NCBI GenBank assembly: GCA_945861445.1
Contig: CAMAVF010000002.1
Location: 1 to 57,004, forward strand
Origin: Planctomicrobium piriforme
GTDB taxonomy: Bacteria > Planctomycetota > Planctomycetia > Planctomycetales > Planctomycetaceae
DNA length: 57,004 nt
Direction: 5' to 3'
Shown: positions 8,621 to 18,190 of the stretch, piece by piece
How the letters are laid out: the number at the start of each line of letters is the position of its first letter
Position numbering within the stretch: position 1 is the stretch's first letter
The notes under the pieces: model-generated
The model's input: the letters and a program-made list of their open reading frames with translations, nothing else
What the model was told of the DNA's origin: nothing
Database searches by the model: none
Position numbers and translations under genes: made by a program

Positions 8621-8658
8621 AGCCCAGGGTTGCCCGCGCTAGCGGGCTACCCTGGGTC
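8621..8658. repeat. Short imperfect hairpin repeat
   Basis: AGCCCAGGGTTGCCCGC (8621-8637) pairs with 8642-8658 around a 4-base loop with two mismatches. It forms part of the palindrome-rich, gene-free stretch 8284-8975. Confidence 0.7.
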
Positions 8659-8697
8659 TCCAATCAATCTTGAACTCTACCCTGAAAGGGTTGCGTC

Positions 8698-8790
8698 CCG
8701 TGGCAGACGCAGCCAGCGTCTGTATTCTCTTCAATCCACAATGCAGCGTCACACCAGATTAGCACCGACGCTGGCAGCGTCGGCCACGGG
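8698..8790. repeat. Inverted repeat of the 'GTGGC..GACGCTGGCAGCGTC' type, copy 1
   Basis: The 24-base arms 8698-8721 and 8767-8790 pair with two mismatches around a 45-base loop. A related structure with the same GACGCT/AGCGTC words is at 43829. It closes the non-coding stretch before the GYF-repeat gene; I see no gene here. Confidence 0.75.
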
Positions 8791-8975
8791 GGCTCGACAT
8801 TGCTAGCCTAGCCAGATGAAAATGCCGGTGACGGAACTCGCCCCGCGTTGCAGTGCCGGATTATATCCCGCTGCACTCGTGTGTGCCAATTGCGTCCGGC
8901 TCATTCTCGATTACAATGGTTGGTCATCAGCAACATTGCGTCGAATTGCAGCAATATTCGAAAGCGGAGCCAGCG

Positions 8976-10940
8976 ATGTCGGACCAGTGGTATTACCAGG
9001 CTTTTGGCCAAGAGTTTGGTCCATTTGCTGAAGAAGAAGTGTTCCGCATGCTGCATATGGGGGAGCTGACTGCGGATGATGAAGTGCGCGAAGGAACTGC
9101 GGGGCCGTGGACCAAGGCCCGGGCCGTCTCGGGTTTGATGGAGCTGGTCACCGCAGTCGCAGTGAAGACGGCGGAAGTCGCGACCGACATTGACAGCTTC
9201 TCGCTGGTCGATGAGCAGGAGGTTCCCCCCGCGCCTGATTCGAAGGAATTCGCCGTTGATGCGGACTTCGAGCTGGATCCCGAAATCGCCCAGGACATCA
9301 ACGAATTTGACCAGCCGAAAACAGTCGTCGAGCCAGACGAGGAAGAGGATGAAGTTGAGGAAGAGGAACCCGCTGTCTGGTATTTCCAGACCTTCGGCAC
9401 CGAACTGGGTCCCGTAGCCTTGAGTGAATTAGTCAGGCTGGTTGATCGCGGAGAACTCGGCCCCAGTGACGCGATTCGCATGGGGACTGCAGGCGACTGG
9501 ATCACTGCCGGAGAAATTCCCGCCCTCTTTCCCATGGGTCAAGCCACTCCCCGGCCCCCGACATCTCGTCGGCCGACAGCAGAGCCCACCACGCCGACGT
9601 CGAATTGGGAGCCGTTTTCTCCCGCACCGGTCCCGACATCGCCTGCCGAGCCCGATTGGAATGCTCCACAAACGCAACCGTTGGGGACCGCCGCGCAGGC
9701 TTGGACCGCACCTGATGCTGCCACCGATATCAACTGGTATTGTTTTGTCGACGAGCAGGACATCGGGCCGTTGAGCATCACGGATCTGCAAGGGATGGCC
9801 GCAGCCGGAAGAGTCACCGCTGACGTTTACGTCAGGTACGGCGCGCAAGGCGAATGGGTGCTGGCTTCTCAGGTGCCCAACCTGTTGCCATCCATCGAGG
9901 CTGCTCCGGCATCGGCATCGCAAGTCGTCTTCGTACCCGTCGCGCCAGCACCAGCGCCATTGAGCATTGCTGATGCCGAACGCTCCGAACTCGTCCAGCA
10001 GCTACTGGCCCTGCTGAAAAAGGAAGGTCTGCAGACGTCTTTGATGGGGACCATTAATACGTCGGCTCCTCTGACGGGCGCGGGTTGGTACTGCAATATC
10101 AGCGGCAGCGTGATGGGGCCGGTGTCCATTGAAGCGCTGGTGCAGATGGTCTTGCAGAAGCGGATTTTCCCCGATGACTTGATTCGCCTGGGTGATTCCA
10201 GCGAATGGTTCCCCGCCAGTACGGTCCCCGATCTCTTCCCCGACAGCACTGGAAAGGGGAAGAAGGGCCAGGAAGACGAACTGAGCGTCATGGCACGCAT
10301 CGATCAGATGTATCAGGAAGCCCAGGAGGCCAAAGCCAAGCAGGAAGCAGCAGAAGCTGCGAATCCATCGGCGAAATCGAACAAGGCGGAGGTCTCGCGA
10401 AGACAGGCCGCCAACATGATGCACGATATCAATGCCAAGATGGCTCGGGGAAAAACCGAAGCCGAATTGGCGGCAGAAAGGGCCGCGAGACGCGAAGAGT
10501 TCTATGCCAAATTCAAACTCGATCGACGGTCGATCTCGGTCATCGTGGTGCTGGCGGTGATTGGCGGAGGGTACTTGCTGACGCCCATCCTGTTAGCCAA
10601 CGTGTTCGCCGGACAGGCCTACGAGGCGTTGCTGAAAATTCAAGCCGGAGTGGTCAAGGACAAAGAAAAGGGAGTCGACCAGCCGACTTGGGAAAAGAAA
10701 TCGAAGGAACTCATCAAGACCATCGATGTGCAGGCCAAGGTCGTGAGAGGTGGGGCGGCCAAGTCGGCGAAACGCGATGTCGCACGCATGGCGAATTATT
10801 TGAAGGAAATGGTCCGCGCTCTCGCCAAAAAGCCCGCCCCAAAAGCGAAAGCCAAAGCCAGCGAAGAAGAATACGCGCGTGCCCTCAAGAATTTTGAAGA
10901 ATACAAGAAATTCGCCAAGAAGAAACTCAACAAGAAGTAG
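8976..10940 (+). CDS. Four-repeat GYF_2-domain membrane protein
   Basis: A 654-residue protein with four GYF_2 (DUF4339) repeats of ~50 residues, each beginning with an aromatic pair and a GP turn: WYYQAFGQEFGPF (from residue 5), WYFQTFGTELGPV, WYCFVDEQDIGPL and WYCNISGSVMGPV. Acidic and proline-rich linkers separate them. A charged, coiled-coil-like segment (EAQEAKAKQEAAEAAN) and one transmembrane helix (SVIVVLAVIGGGYLLTPILLA) follow, then a lysine-rich tail. GYF-type domains bind proline-rich peptides, so the repeats probably form a cytoplasmic protein-binding array. I chose ATG 8976, preceded by GGAG with 6-base spacing, because it places the first repeat at the N-terminus; the frame is open back to 8853. 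The SDR gene starts 8 bases after the stop. Confidence 0.88.
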   Translation: MSDQWYYQAFGQEFGPFAEEEVFRMLHMGELTADDEVREGTAGPWTKARAVSGLMELVTAVAVKTAEVATDIDSFSLVDEQEVPPAPDSKEFAVDADFELDPEIAQDINEFDQPKTVVEPDEEEDEVEEEEPAVWYFQTFGTELGPVALSELVRLVDRGELGPSDAIRMGTAGDWITAGEIPALFPMGQATPRPPTSRRPTAEPTTPTSNWEPFSPAPVPTSPAEPDWNAPQTQPLGTAAQAWTAPDAATDINWYCFVDEQDIGPLSITDLQGMAAAGRVTADVYVRYGAQGEWVLASQVPNLLPSIEAAPASASQVVFVPVAPAPAPLSIADAERSELVQQLLALLKKEGLQTSLMGTINTSAPLTGAGWYCNISGSVMGPVSIEALVQMVLQKRIFPDDLIRLGDSSEWFPASTVPDLFPDSTGKGKKGQEDELSVMARIDQMYQEAQEAKAKQEAAEAANPSAKSNKAEVSRRQAANMMHDINAKMARGKTEAELAAERAARREEFYAKFKLDRRSISVIVVLAVIGGGYLLTPILLANVFAGQAYEALLKIQAGVVKDKEKGVDQPTWEKKSKELIKTIDVQAKVVRGGAAKSAKRDVARMANYLKEMVRALAKKPAPKAKAKASEEEYARALKNFEEYKKFAKKKLNKK

Positions 10941-10948
10941 CCACAACA

Positions 10949-11731
10949 ATGAGATTTGCAGGACGAAACGCATTGGTCACCGGAGCCTCCCGCGGGATTG
11001 GCCGCGCCGTCGCGCTGGGTTTGGCGAAGGAGGGGGCCAATGTGGCAATCAATTTCCGCTCGCACCCCGAGGAAGCGGAACAGGTCGCGACAGACGTTCG
11101 CAGCCTGGGAGGCCAGGCGATTCTGGTTCAGGGAGACGTGGCCGATCAGGCCGCCGTCGAAGGGATGGTCAAGCAGGCCGCTGACGCATTCGGCTCGCTG
11201 GATCATTTTGTCTCGAATGCCGCGTATAGCGACCGCCAGTTGATGGTCGACGCGGACATGGCGGGCTTTCGCCGCACGGTCGACGTGACGATGTGGGGGG
11301 CGTTCTATGGGCTGCGCGCCGCAGCCCAGCAGATGATCAAGCAGGGCCAGGGAGGCTCGATCGTCATTGTCAGCTCGCCCCATGCGCAGCTCGCCATTCC
11401 CACCGCCATGGCCTACAACATGTCGAAGGCGGCGATCGATCATATGGCCCGGACGGCAGCCATCGAACTGGTCGATCACCGCATTCGAGTCAACACCGTT
11501 TATCCCGGCTGGATCGACACGCCGGGCGAACGCAAGTTCTTCACGGAAGAACAAATGCAGGCCGGCGGTCAGGCACTTCCCTGGAAGCGACTGGGGACTC
11601 CCGAAGAAATCGCCAAGGGAATACTGTTCTGCCTCAGTGCTGACGCCGACTACATGACCGGCAGTATTCTGACGATGGACGGCGGTGTCAGCCTGCCGTG
11701 GTGGTCCAATCGGTCGTCTGGCGAAATGTAA
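10949..11731 (+). CDS. Short-chain dehydrogenase/reductase (SDR)
   Basis: A 260-residue classical SDR, a NAD(P)-dependent oxidoreductase with a Rossmann fold. TGASRGIG (11-18) is the cofactor-binding glycine motif, SNAA replaces the usual NNAG, Ser142/143 and Tyr156-x3-Lys160 form the catalytic set, and PGWIDTPGE fits the family's substrate-lid start. The C-terminus MTGSILTMDGGVSLPWW is typical of the 3-oxoacyl-ACP reductase/glucose dehydrogenase subgroup, but the substrate cannot be named. It is very likely cotranscribed with the GYF protein (8-base gap), and a hairpin terminator follows 15 bases after the stop. Confidence 0.93.
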   Translation: MRFAGRNALVTGASRGIGRAVALGLAKEGANVAINFRSHPEEAEQVATDVRSLGGQAILVQGDVADQAAVEGMVKQAADAFGSLDHFVSNAAYSDRQLMVDADMAGFRRTVDVTMWGAFYGLRAAAQQMIKQGQGGSIVIVSSPHAQLAIPTAMAYNMSKAAIDHMARTAAIELVDHRIRVNTVYPGWIDTPGERKFFTEEQMQAGGQALPWKRLGTPEEIAKGILFCLSADADYMTGSILTMDGGVSLPWWSNRSSGEM

Positions 11732-11745
11732 CGCCGCAGCAAGAC

Positions 11746-11785
11746 AAACAGCCCGGCAACATGACGTTGTCGGGCTGTTTTGTTC
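11746..11785. terminator. Rho-independent terminator, probably bidirectional
   Basis: AAACAGCCCGGCAAC (11746-11760) and GTTGTCGGGCTGTTT (11766-11780) form a 15-bp stem with one G-T pair and a 5-base loop, followed by TTTTG on the plus strand and a run of T on the minus strand. It lies between the convergent SDR and DUF3467 genes. Confidence 0.82.
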
Positions 11786-11818
11786 GATTCAGCAATGCTA
11801 GCTCTGCAACGCAGAAGA

Positions 11819-12151
11819 TTAGCGGTTGGCTGCAGCCGCACGGGCCTGCGGTGTGACGCGCTTGTTGACGTCGGTTTCCAGGACGCCGAACGCTTGTTCG
11901 TGTCGTTGAACCGCCATGCTGAGCGCTGCCAGCAGACGCTTGGCAGTGAAAAAGTTCAGGACCAGACGACGTTGAATCTGGATCGGCGCCGTCTGAGCAC
12001 CAAACGGCTGGGGATTCAGACCGAAGTCCAGAATCAGTTCTTCGGGCGAGCCGGTGACTCGCGCAAAATTCGCGTAGAATGGGTCCAGTCCGGCGATCTC
12101 CACTACAGATTGCATCGTCGGTACTTCGCCTTCGGGCTTGTCAGTCGCCAT
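11819..12151 (-). CDS. DUF3467-family protein
   Basis: A 110-residue soluble protein with the DUF3467 core: FYANFARVTGSPEELILDFGLN (about 25-46), IQIQRRLVLNFFTAKRLLAAL (about 57-77) and HEQAFG. The family is widespread in bacteria and of unknown biochemical function. No signal peptide or transmembrane segment is present; the C-terminus is alanine- and arginine-rich. It converges on the SDR gene across a shared terminator. Its upstream region 12152-12930 holds no convincing gene. Confidence 0.88.
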   Translation of the reverse strand: MATDKPEGEVPTMQSVVEIAGLDPFYANFARVTGSPEELILDFGLNPQPFGAQTAPIQIQRRLVLNFFTAKRLLAALSMAVQRHEQAFGVLETDVNKRVTPQARAAAANR

Positions 12152-12579
12152 GCTCTCTCCTCACAAGTTTTCGTTATCGAGTTCGGGACACCGTAAACAG
12201 GTACGATCCTCGCACCATCAATCCACATTGGACGCTCAACTGACCCACTGCTGATCAAGACACGTCTTTGTCGACTGCAACGGTTGTCCCCAAAGTAGCA
12301 ATACTGAGGACACTTCGACACAAATCCGGATCAAACTTGATAGTTTTGCTCAGAAATGCTTGCGAACGTGTAGCAGTGAACTTAGTTCGCCGGGATTCGG
12401 TTGACAAGGTCAAATTACCCCCGAAATTGTTAAATTCTCTGACCGCAGAGGACACACGCGGGGCGGAGGTCGCCATGCTGGCTGCCCGGAGTGGTGAACA
12501 CGACAGAATAGTCTCTGCATTTCTCCTTGTCTGCCATTTTGTGACGCTTTAGCCAAACGGCATCGTGAGTCAGACTCTT

Positions 12580-12778
12580 GATCCTGAAGGGATCGCAGAA
12601 ATTAGCCGGTGGTTGAGCGCAGCGATACCACCGGTTTGTGAGGTAATTTACGTCCGACCCTGAAGGGGTCGCACTGATACGCTCTGCGACCCCTCCAGGG
12701 TCGGATTTTGAGAGATCTTCATTCCGGTGGTGTCGCTGCGCTCAACCACCGGCTAATCTCTTGAATCCCTCCGGGATA
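12580..12778. repeat. Large nested inverted repeat
   Basis: A three-level palindrome: outer ATCCTGAAGGGAT against ATCCCTCCGGGAT, a 34-base middle arm (12601-12634 against 12724-12757, one mismatch) and a 19-base inner arm (12654-12672 against 12686-12704, one mismatch) around a 13-base loop. It occupies most of the gene-free stretch 12152-12930 upstream of the PVC cytochrome gene; I see no other feature there. Confidence 0.85.
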
Positions 12779-12930
12779 GATGCAGGCTAGCCGCCCTACT
12801 TTCCTCAGCTAGAGCGTAACACAACTTGCAGAACCCAATCGGCGTCATTGCAGCCATACCTCACGCGGGTTATAGTCTGAAAATCGGCCACTCTCGGCCC
12901 TGATGGTTGAACTCCGATGAGGACTGGAAG

Positions 12931-15900
12931 ATGCAGCGAACCGATCTGCGGATGCGTTTGGCATTGGCGTTGCTCGTGAGTTGGATCGGCTTGGGCACCA
13001 GCGTGTTCGCTGCGCCGCCCCCGGGACCGGTCGTCCCGCATGCTCAGGACAAACCACCGGGTCCCGCTCTGTCGCCGGCCGACGCCATCAAACAGATGAC
13101 GGTTCCCAAGGGTTTCACCGTGGAAGCGGTGGCCCATGAACCGGATATCGTCAATCCGGTCGCCATGGCCATTGATGAACGCGGCCGGTTCTGGATTACC
13201 GAAAGTTTCGAGTATCCGCGTCGCGAAGCTGGTCCGGGTAAAGACCGTGTCAAGGTTCTGGAGGATACGGACGGCGACGGCAAGGCGGACAAGTTCACGG
13301 TATTCGCCGAGGGCCTCAATATCCCTTCGGGGATTGCCGTCGGGCATGGTGGCGTCTGGGTGGCCAACGCACCCGACATCCTGTTCCTTCAGGACACCGA
13401 CGGTGACGGCCGGGCGGACAAGCAGGAGGTCGTCGTCACCGGCTTCGGACGAAAAGATACGCACGAGCTGCCGAATTCACTGACGTGGGGACCCGACGGC
13501 TGGCTCTATGGTCTGAACGGCGTCTTCAACTTCAGTCATGTGAAGTACCCGGAAAAGTCGCCCCATTTCAAACCCGACCACCCCGGCTGGCCCATCACCT
13601 GCGCCCTGTTCCGAATTCATCCCCAGACCCGGGAATTCCAGGTCTTTTGCGAAGGGACCAGTAACCCGTGGGGAGTTGCTTTCGATCAGGATGGCAGCGC
13701 CTTCGTCAGCGCGTGTGTCATCGACCATCTGTGGCATCTGGTCGAGACCGGCTACTACCATCGGCAGGGCGGGGCCTATCCTCCCTTCACATGGAAGATT
13801 GGCTCGATTGTCAAGCACAAGCACCAGAAGGCCGCCTATTGTGGCATTCATTACTTCGACAGCGACGCCTACCCCGCCGAGTATCGCGGCCGACTGTATA
13901 TGGGGAACATCCACGGCGGTTGCTTGAATGTCGATTCGCTCAAACGGGACGGAGCAACCTATGCGGGCTCAGGCGAGCCCGACTTTCTTACGGCCAATGA
14001 TGCGTGGTTCATGCCCGTCGTTCAAAAAACGGGACCCGACGGGTGCCTCTATGTTCTTGACTGGTACGATCGGTATCACTGCTATCAGGACGCAAACCGC
14101 GATCCGGCGGGAATTGATCGATTGAAAGGCCGCCTCTATCGCGTTCGGTATCAAGATACTCCGCGGGCAGGCAAGCTGGATCTCGGCAAAGAAACCGACG
14201 ATCAATTGATTGCGCGGCTGGGGACTCACAATGATTTTCTGCAAAGCACCGCTCAACGAGTCCTGACCGAACGCTTGTTCGGAGGCGACAAAGAACTGGT
14301 TGCCGGACTTTCTCAGAAGTTGTATGAGCTGGTGACCGCGACTGACAAAACAAAGTCGTTGGCCCAGCAAAGGCGAGCGCTGTTCCTGCTTTGCAGCCAA
14401 GACGCGATCGATCCGAAATGGCACTGGGCGTTGCTGCAACATGCGGATCCCATAGTGCGGGCCTGGGCCGTGCGGGCAACAGCGAGCGTGAAGAACCTCG
14501 ATGAGACAATTGAAGCGAGTGCGGGAGATTTGGCGCGAGACCCGTCGCCCGATGTTCAACTCCAAGTGGCCATCGCCGCACGCAAGCTCGATCCCAAAAA
14601 TCCGGCCAGCATCTTGCTGGATGTGCTGGCGAACTGCGGCAATGACCCGCTGATTCCTCATATTGTCTGGCAAAATCTGAATCTTACGCTGGAGCACGGA
14701 ACGACTGAGTTTCTCAACCATGTCGCCCAACGAACGGCCCGTGACAACATCAACATTGGGTTGATCCTACCACGTGTCGTTGAGCGAACCGTCGCCCAGA
14801 AGACGCTCGACACCCCGACGGTCGTGAAGCTCGTCGAACTGCTGATCCAAGGCAACTTTGTCGACAACACGGTCGCCCAGCAATGCCTGGCGGTGTTATT
14901 CACCCGAGCCCAGTCTGGTGAAATCTCGAAAGCAGATCTGGACAATCTCCAGCACGGCCTGGCATTCCTCTTGAAGCCGATATTGAAAAACAAAAGCCAT
15001 CCCCTGCATCTCGATGCAACATTGCTTGCCGCGAGTTGGAGAGATCGCGATTCCTTGTCTGCCCTGCGCGAAGTTTTCGTCCAGATAGGATCGCATCCAG
15101 ATCATCGACGCATACAGGCATTAGAGGCCTTGGTGGCTGCTCGAGTGGCGATCTTGAAAGACGTTACGACCATCCTGGCAATCCGTTTGGATAACTTCCG
15201 CCAAGGCAGCAGGGAGCATCGACAGGGCATCATGCAAGCCGGCTCGTTGGCTTTTCGTGCTCACATTCTGGCGGTACTGGGCCGTCAAAACGACCCGGGG
15301 CTCGCGCCGACGTTGTTGCAAATGTATTCGACGCTGGATCCTGATTTGCAGCCGCGCGTCATCGAGTTATTGACGCAACGGGCCGATTGGGGCAAAACGC
15401 TGATCGCGGCGATCGCCAATAAATCCATCCCCGCGAACGCGATCAACGTGAATCAAGTTCGCAAACTTATGGCTTCTAAGGATGAGGAACTCAAAAAGCA
15501 GGTGATTGCCACCTGGGGGACAATCCGCGATGAACGCAACCCGCAACGCGAACACGTCATCGCCGAGATGCGCCGCGTCCTGCGGACTAGTACAGGTGAC
15601 CCCCACGCAGGCCAGAAGATTTTTTCCAAGGTCTGCGGTCAGTGCCACAAGATTTACGGGGAAGGTGCCGAAGTTGGGCCGGACATTACTTTGAACGGTC
15701 GCAGTTCCTTCGAGCAATTACTCTCGAACGTGTTCGATCCCAGCCTGGTGATCGGTGCCTCGTATCAGGCCCGCACGATCGTAACGGCTGATGGCCGCGT
15801 GCTGACCGGTCTGGTAGCAGAAGACAACGACCAGCGAGTTGTCCTGAAGGTGCAGGGCGGGAAGGTCGAGACGATTCCGCGAGATCAGATCGAAGAGTCC

Positions 15901-16497
15901 AAGCTCAGCTCGCTCTCGATGATGCCCGAAGATCTGGAAAAGCAGCTCAAACCGCAGGAAATTGCTGATTTATTTGCGTTCATCACACTCGATAAACCTC
16001 CAACGGATCCCGAGGCGAAACGCCTGCCAGGTTTGGGGGCAATCGAACCGCGTTCGACCACTGACCCCAAGTTGTTCAACGAACTCGTCAACGAAGTGGC
16101 TCCAGGATTCACGCTTACGGAATCGGGTGAGGGAGGCATCGCGATCCTCGCCAATCACTTCGGCCGCCAAGGCGTCTTGCAAACGCACCCTGTCAGCCGC
16201 GACAAAGCCTGCGTGATGACGCGCGTGATCAAAATTCCTGAGGGCAAGAAGGCGCGATTGTTGCTGGATGTGTCGCATGACAAGCAAGGCAATTGGCGAT
16301 TGATCGTGGCGGGAAACGGAGAACGACTGGTCGATGAGATGATCTCCCGCGAATCCATGAAGGGTAACTGGGCTTCGTTCAACGTCGACCTCTCCAAATT
16401 CAGCGGCAAAGAAGTCAAACTGCAACTGATCAATCAGGCCAACGACTGGAGCTACGAATTCGGATATTGGGGACGAGTCGAGCTGGTAATCGAGTAA
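12931..16497 (+). CDS. PVC-type heme-binding CxxCH protein with dehydrogenase-like beta-propeller
   Basis: A 1188-residue exported protein. ATG 12931 is chosen: GAGG lies 8 bases upstream and it opens directly into a signal peptide (MRLALALLVSWIGLGTSVFA); a TTG at 12907 would add eight residues. Residues ~45-420 form the membrane-bound dehydrogenase-like beta-propeller of planctomycetes and verrucomicrobia (PNSLTWGPDGWLYGLNG, NPWGVAFDQDGS), related to sugar or sorbosone dehydrogenases. A helical HEAT-like region follows to ~870. The cytochrome c motif CGQCH starts at residue 902, within the Pirellula/Verrucomicrobium heme-binding domain. The last ~180 residues look like a beta-sandwich. I infer periplasmic oxidation of a carbohydrate with electron transfer to heme; the substrate is unknown. 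It stands alone, with no obvious operon partner. Confidence 0.92.
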   Translation: MQRTDLRMRLALALLVSWIGLGTSVFAAPPPGPVVPHAQDKPPGPALSPADAIKQMTVPKGFTVEAVAHEPDIVNPVAMAIDERGRFWITESFEYPRREAGPGKDRVKVLEDTDGDGKADKFTVFAEGLNIPSGIAVGHGGVWVANAPDILFLQDTDGDGRADKQEVVVTGFGRKDTHELPNSLTWGPDGWLYGLNGVFNFSHVKYPEKSPHFKPDHPGWPITCALFRIHPQTREFQVFCEGTSNPWGVAFDQDGSAFVSACVIDHLWHLVETGYYHRQGGAYPPFTWKIGSIVKHKHQKAAYCGIHYFDSDAYPAEYRGRLYMGNIHGGCLNVDSLKRDGATYAGSGEPDFLTANDAWFMPVVQKTGPDGCLYVLDWYDRYHCYQDANRDPAGIDRLKGRLYRVRYQDTPRAGKLDLGKETDDQLIARLGTHNDFLQSTAQRVLTERLFGGDKELVAGLSQKLYELVTATDKTKSLAQQRRALFLLCSQDAIDPKWHWALLQHADPIVRAWAVRATASVKNLDETIEASAGDLARDPSPDVQLQVAIAARKLDPKNPASILLDVLANCGNDPLIPHIVWQNLNLTLEHGTTEFLNHVAQRTARDNINIGLILPRVVERTVAQKTLDTPTVVKLVELLIQGNFVDNTVAQQCLAVLFTRAQSGEISKADLDNLQHGLAFLLKPILKNKSHPLHLDATLLAASWRDRDSLSALREVFVQIGSHPDHRRIQALEALVAARVAILKDVTTILAIRLDNFRQGSREHRQGIMQAGSLAFRAHILAVLGRQNDPGLAPTLLQMYSTLDPDLQPRVIELLTQRADWGKTLIAAIANKSIPANAINVNQVRKLMASKDEELKKQVIATWGTIRDERNPQREHVIAEMRRVLRTSTGDPHAGQKIFSKVCGQCHKIYGEGAEVGPDITLNGRSSFEQLLSNVFDPSLVIGASYQARTIVTADGRVLTGLVAEDNDQRVVLKVQGGKVETIPRDQIEESKLSSLSMMPEDLEKQLKPQEIADLFAFITLDKPPTDPEAKRLPGLGAIEPRSTTDPKLFNELVNEVAPGFTLTESGEGGIAILANHFGRQGVLQTHPVSRDKACVMTRVIKIPEGKKARLLLDVSHDKQGNWRLIVAGNGERLVDEMISRESMKGNWASFNVDLSKFSGKEVKLQLINQANDWSYEFGYWGRVELVIE

Positions 16498-16868
16498 TTT
16501 CACAGTGAGTCTGTTACCCCGGTAGGGGTGAAGACAAAATCTCCGAACTTGAGTCAGTTCCGCAGTTTTTGCCGGATAACGATTCGCTCTTGAAAGTCTT
16601 ACAAGAACTCGACTTGTATCAATGTGTCCATCGATCAAGGCACGCTTCACACAACATCTTGCCAGAAACGGCTTTATGAGATAGAACTCCGACCTGTTCG
16701 CTAGGTAATTCTCGGAAAGTGAATGCTGGGAGCCGGATTTGCTTTAGTTCTCGACATCGACAGTCGCAGCGTGAGTTCGCCATGGATGGTGGCTTAGCTG
16801 GGACGGAATTGGCCGGTTGAGATCCCGCACATCTTGCCGGAAGATTCGCCCCTTACTCAAGACTCAGG
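16498..16868. other. Non-coding stretch
   Basis: I see no gene, strong promoter or large palindrome in these 371 bases between the PVC cytochrome gene and the metalloprotease-like gene. They may contain the promoter of the latter. Confidence 0.5.
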
Positions 16869-18170
16869 ATGCCCCGGAGCATGGACGCTCGATTTAAGGG
16901 TATATGTTTGGCTGTCCTGGCACTTAGCTCAGTGGCGGCCACCGACCGGTCTCGCAATTTCGTGGTGACGGCACCGACGTTCGAAATTGCGAAGCAGGTC
17001 TCTTACCAGGCGGAAGTTTATCGCCATAAACTGGCGGTCGAATGGCTCGGCAAGCCGCTGCCCGCTTGGAAGTATCCGTGTACGGTGAACGTGAAAGTCG
17101 GCCAGATTGGTGCCGGTGGGGCGACCACGTTCGTCTTCACGGGTAACTCTGTCGGCGACTTCAAGATGAACATTCAGGGGCCGCTGGATCGGATTCTGGA
17201 CTCCGTGCTGCCGCATGAAATCAACCATACGATCTTCGCCGAGCACTTCCGTCGTCCGCTGCCACGATGGGCCGACGAGGGTGCGGCAACATTTGTCGAA
17301 GATGAATCGGAACGCCGCCGCCAGATGTTGCTCGCCATGCAAGTCCTGCAGACGCCGCGCCGCATTCCGCTGCGGACATTGCTGGGAATCATGGACTATC
17401 CCAAGGACATGCAGGACGTCCTGCACCTCTATGCGGAAGGTTATGTGCTGGTCGAACTGCTGATCCAGAACGGTGGTCGGGGCAAGTTTCTGGCGTTCCT
17501 GAAAGCGGCGAACACCGACGGCTGGGACCGCGCACTCCACGCTTACTATGGACATGCTGGGATCGACTACCTGGAGCGGGACTGGAACAAATGGGTGTTG
17601 GCGGGATGCCCCGCCAAGGCGGCTCCGACAGGAACCGTGCTCGCCGCAGCTGAACAGCCGGCGGTACAACAACAGGCCGAGAACATCCTCGCTCGTTCAC
17701 AAGCCCCGGAACGGGAACCAGTCACTATCCAGGGTCTTGCCGAACCGCAAGTCATTCTCGCCGCCGCACCGCAACCAGGATATAAACGCGGCCAGGGCCT
17801 ACAGGCGCCCCCACCGGTCCGGCGTTCTGTTCCCAACGCGACAATCTCGGACGAGCCGGTCATGTTGAGCCAGGTCGAGTTGGGTTCCGGAACCGCGTTC
17901 GACAACTCTCTCGCAAGATCCGCAGCACCGCGGACGGCGTCAGTCAAAACCACCCGCACACCACCGCCGCAACTCGTTGCGGAAGTCGAGCAGGAACCGA
18001 TCGAAGAGGAATCCGAACCCGAGACAATCATTCGCCCCTCGCGACCGTCTCGACCGGTGCGAGCCGCCATGCCGAAGATTCCACCGCGCACTCTGATGAC
18101 GCCCCTGTTGCGACTGGACAGCCGACCGCAATACGGCCAGGCCCAGCCCTTCCCACGCGACGAAGCGTAG
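16869..18170 (+). CDS. Exported HExxH metalloprotease-like protein
   Basis: A 433-residue protein with a short N-terminal hydrophobic signal ([14 protein letters not shown], ~11-24). [10 protein letters not shown] contains HExxH (His116, Glu117, His120), and WADEGAATF supplies a Glu at 137, the spacing expected for a gluzincin-type zinc site. An N-terminal [22 protein letters not shown]-like region before such a site is typical of planctomycete peptidase-MA-like proteins. Residues ~265-433 are low-complexity and proline/alanine-rich and probably disordered. Substrate and catalytic activity are unproven. ATG 16869 is used; ATG 16881 is a possible alternative that places the signal closer to the N-terminus. 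trmL follows 20 bases after the stop. Confidence 0.8.
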   Translation: MPRSMDARFKGICLAVLALSSVAATDRSRNFVVTAPTFEIAKQVSYQAEVYRHKLAVEWLGKPLPAWKYPCTVNVKVGQIGAGGATTFVFTGNSVGDFKMNIQGPLDRILDSVLPHEINHTIFAEHFRRPLPRWADEGAATFVEDESERRRQMLLAMQVLQTPRRIPLRTLLGIMDYPKDMQDVLHLYAEGYVLVELLIQNGGRGKFLAFLKAANTDGWDRALHAYYGHAGIDYLERDWNKWVLAGCPAKAAPTGTVLAAAEQPAVQQQAENILARSQAPEREPVTIQGLAEPQVILAAAPQPGYKRGQGLQAPPPVRRSVPNATISDEPVMLSQVELGSGTAFDNSLARSAAPRTASVKTTRTPPPQLVAEVEQEPIEEESEPETIIRPSRPSRPVRAAMPKIPPRTLMTPLLRLDSRPQYGQAQPFPRDEA

Positions 18171-18190
18171 TTCTCCGGATCCGCTCTGCC

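Noticed and set aside
12255-12552. Two overlapping short frames upstream of the PVC cytochrome gene
   Set aside because: No ribosome binding site, no recognisable domain and unusual composition; kept as non-coding.
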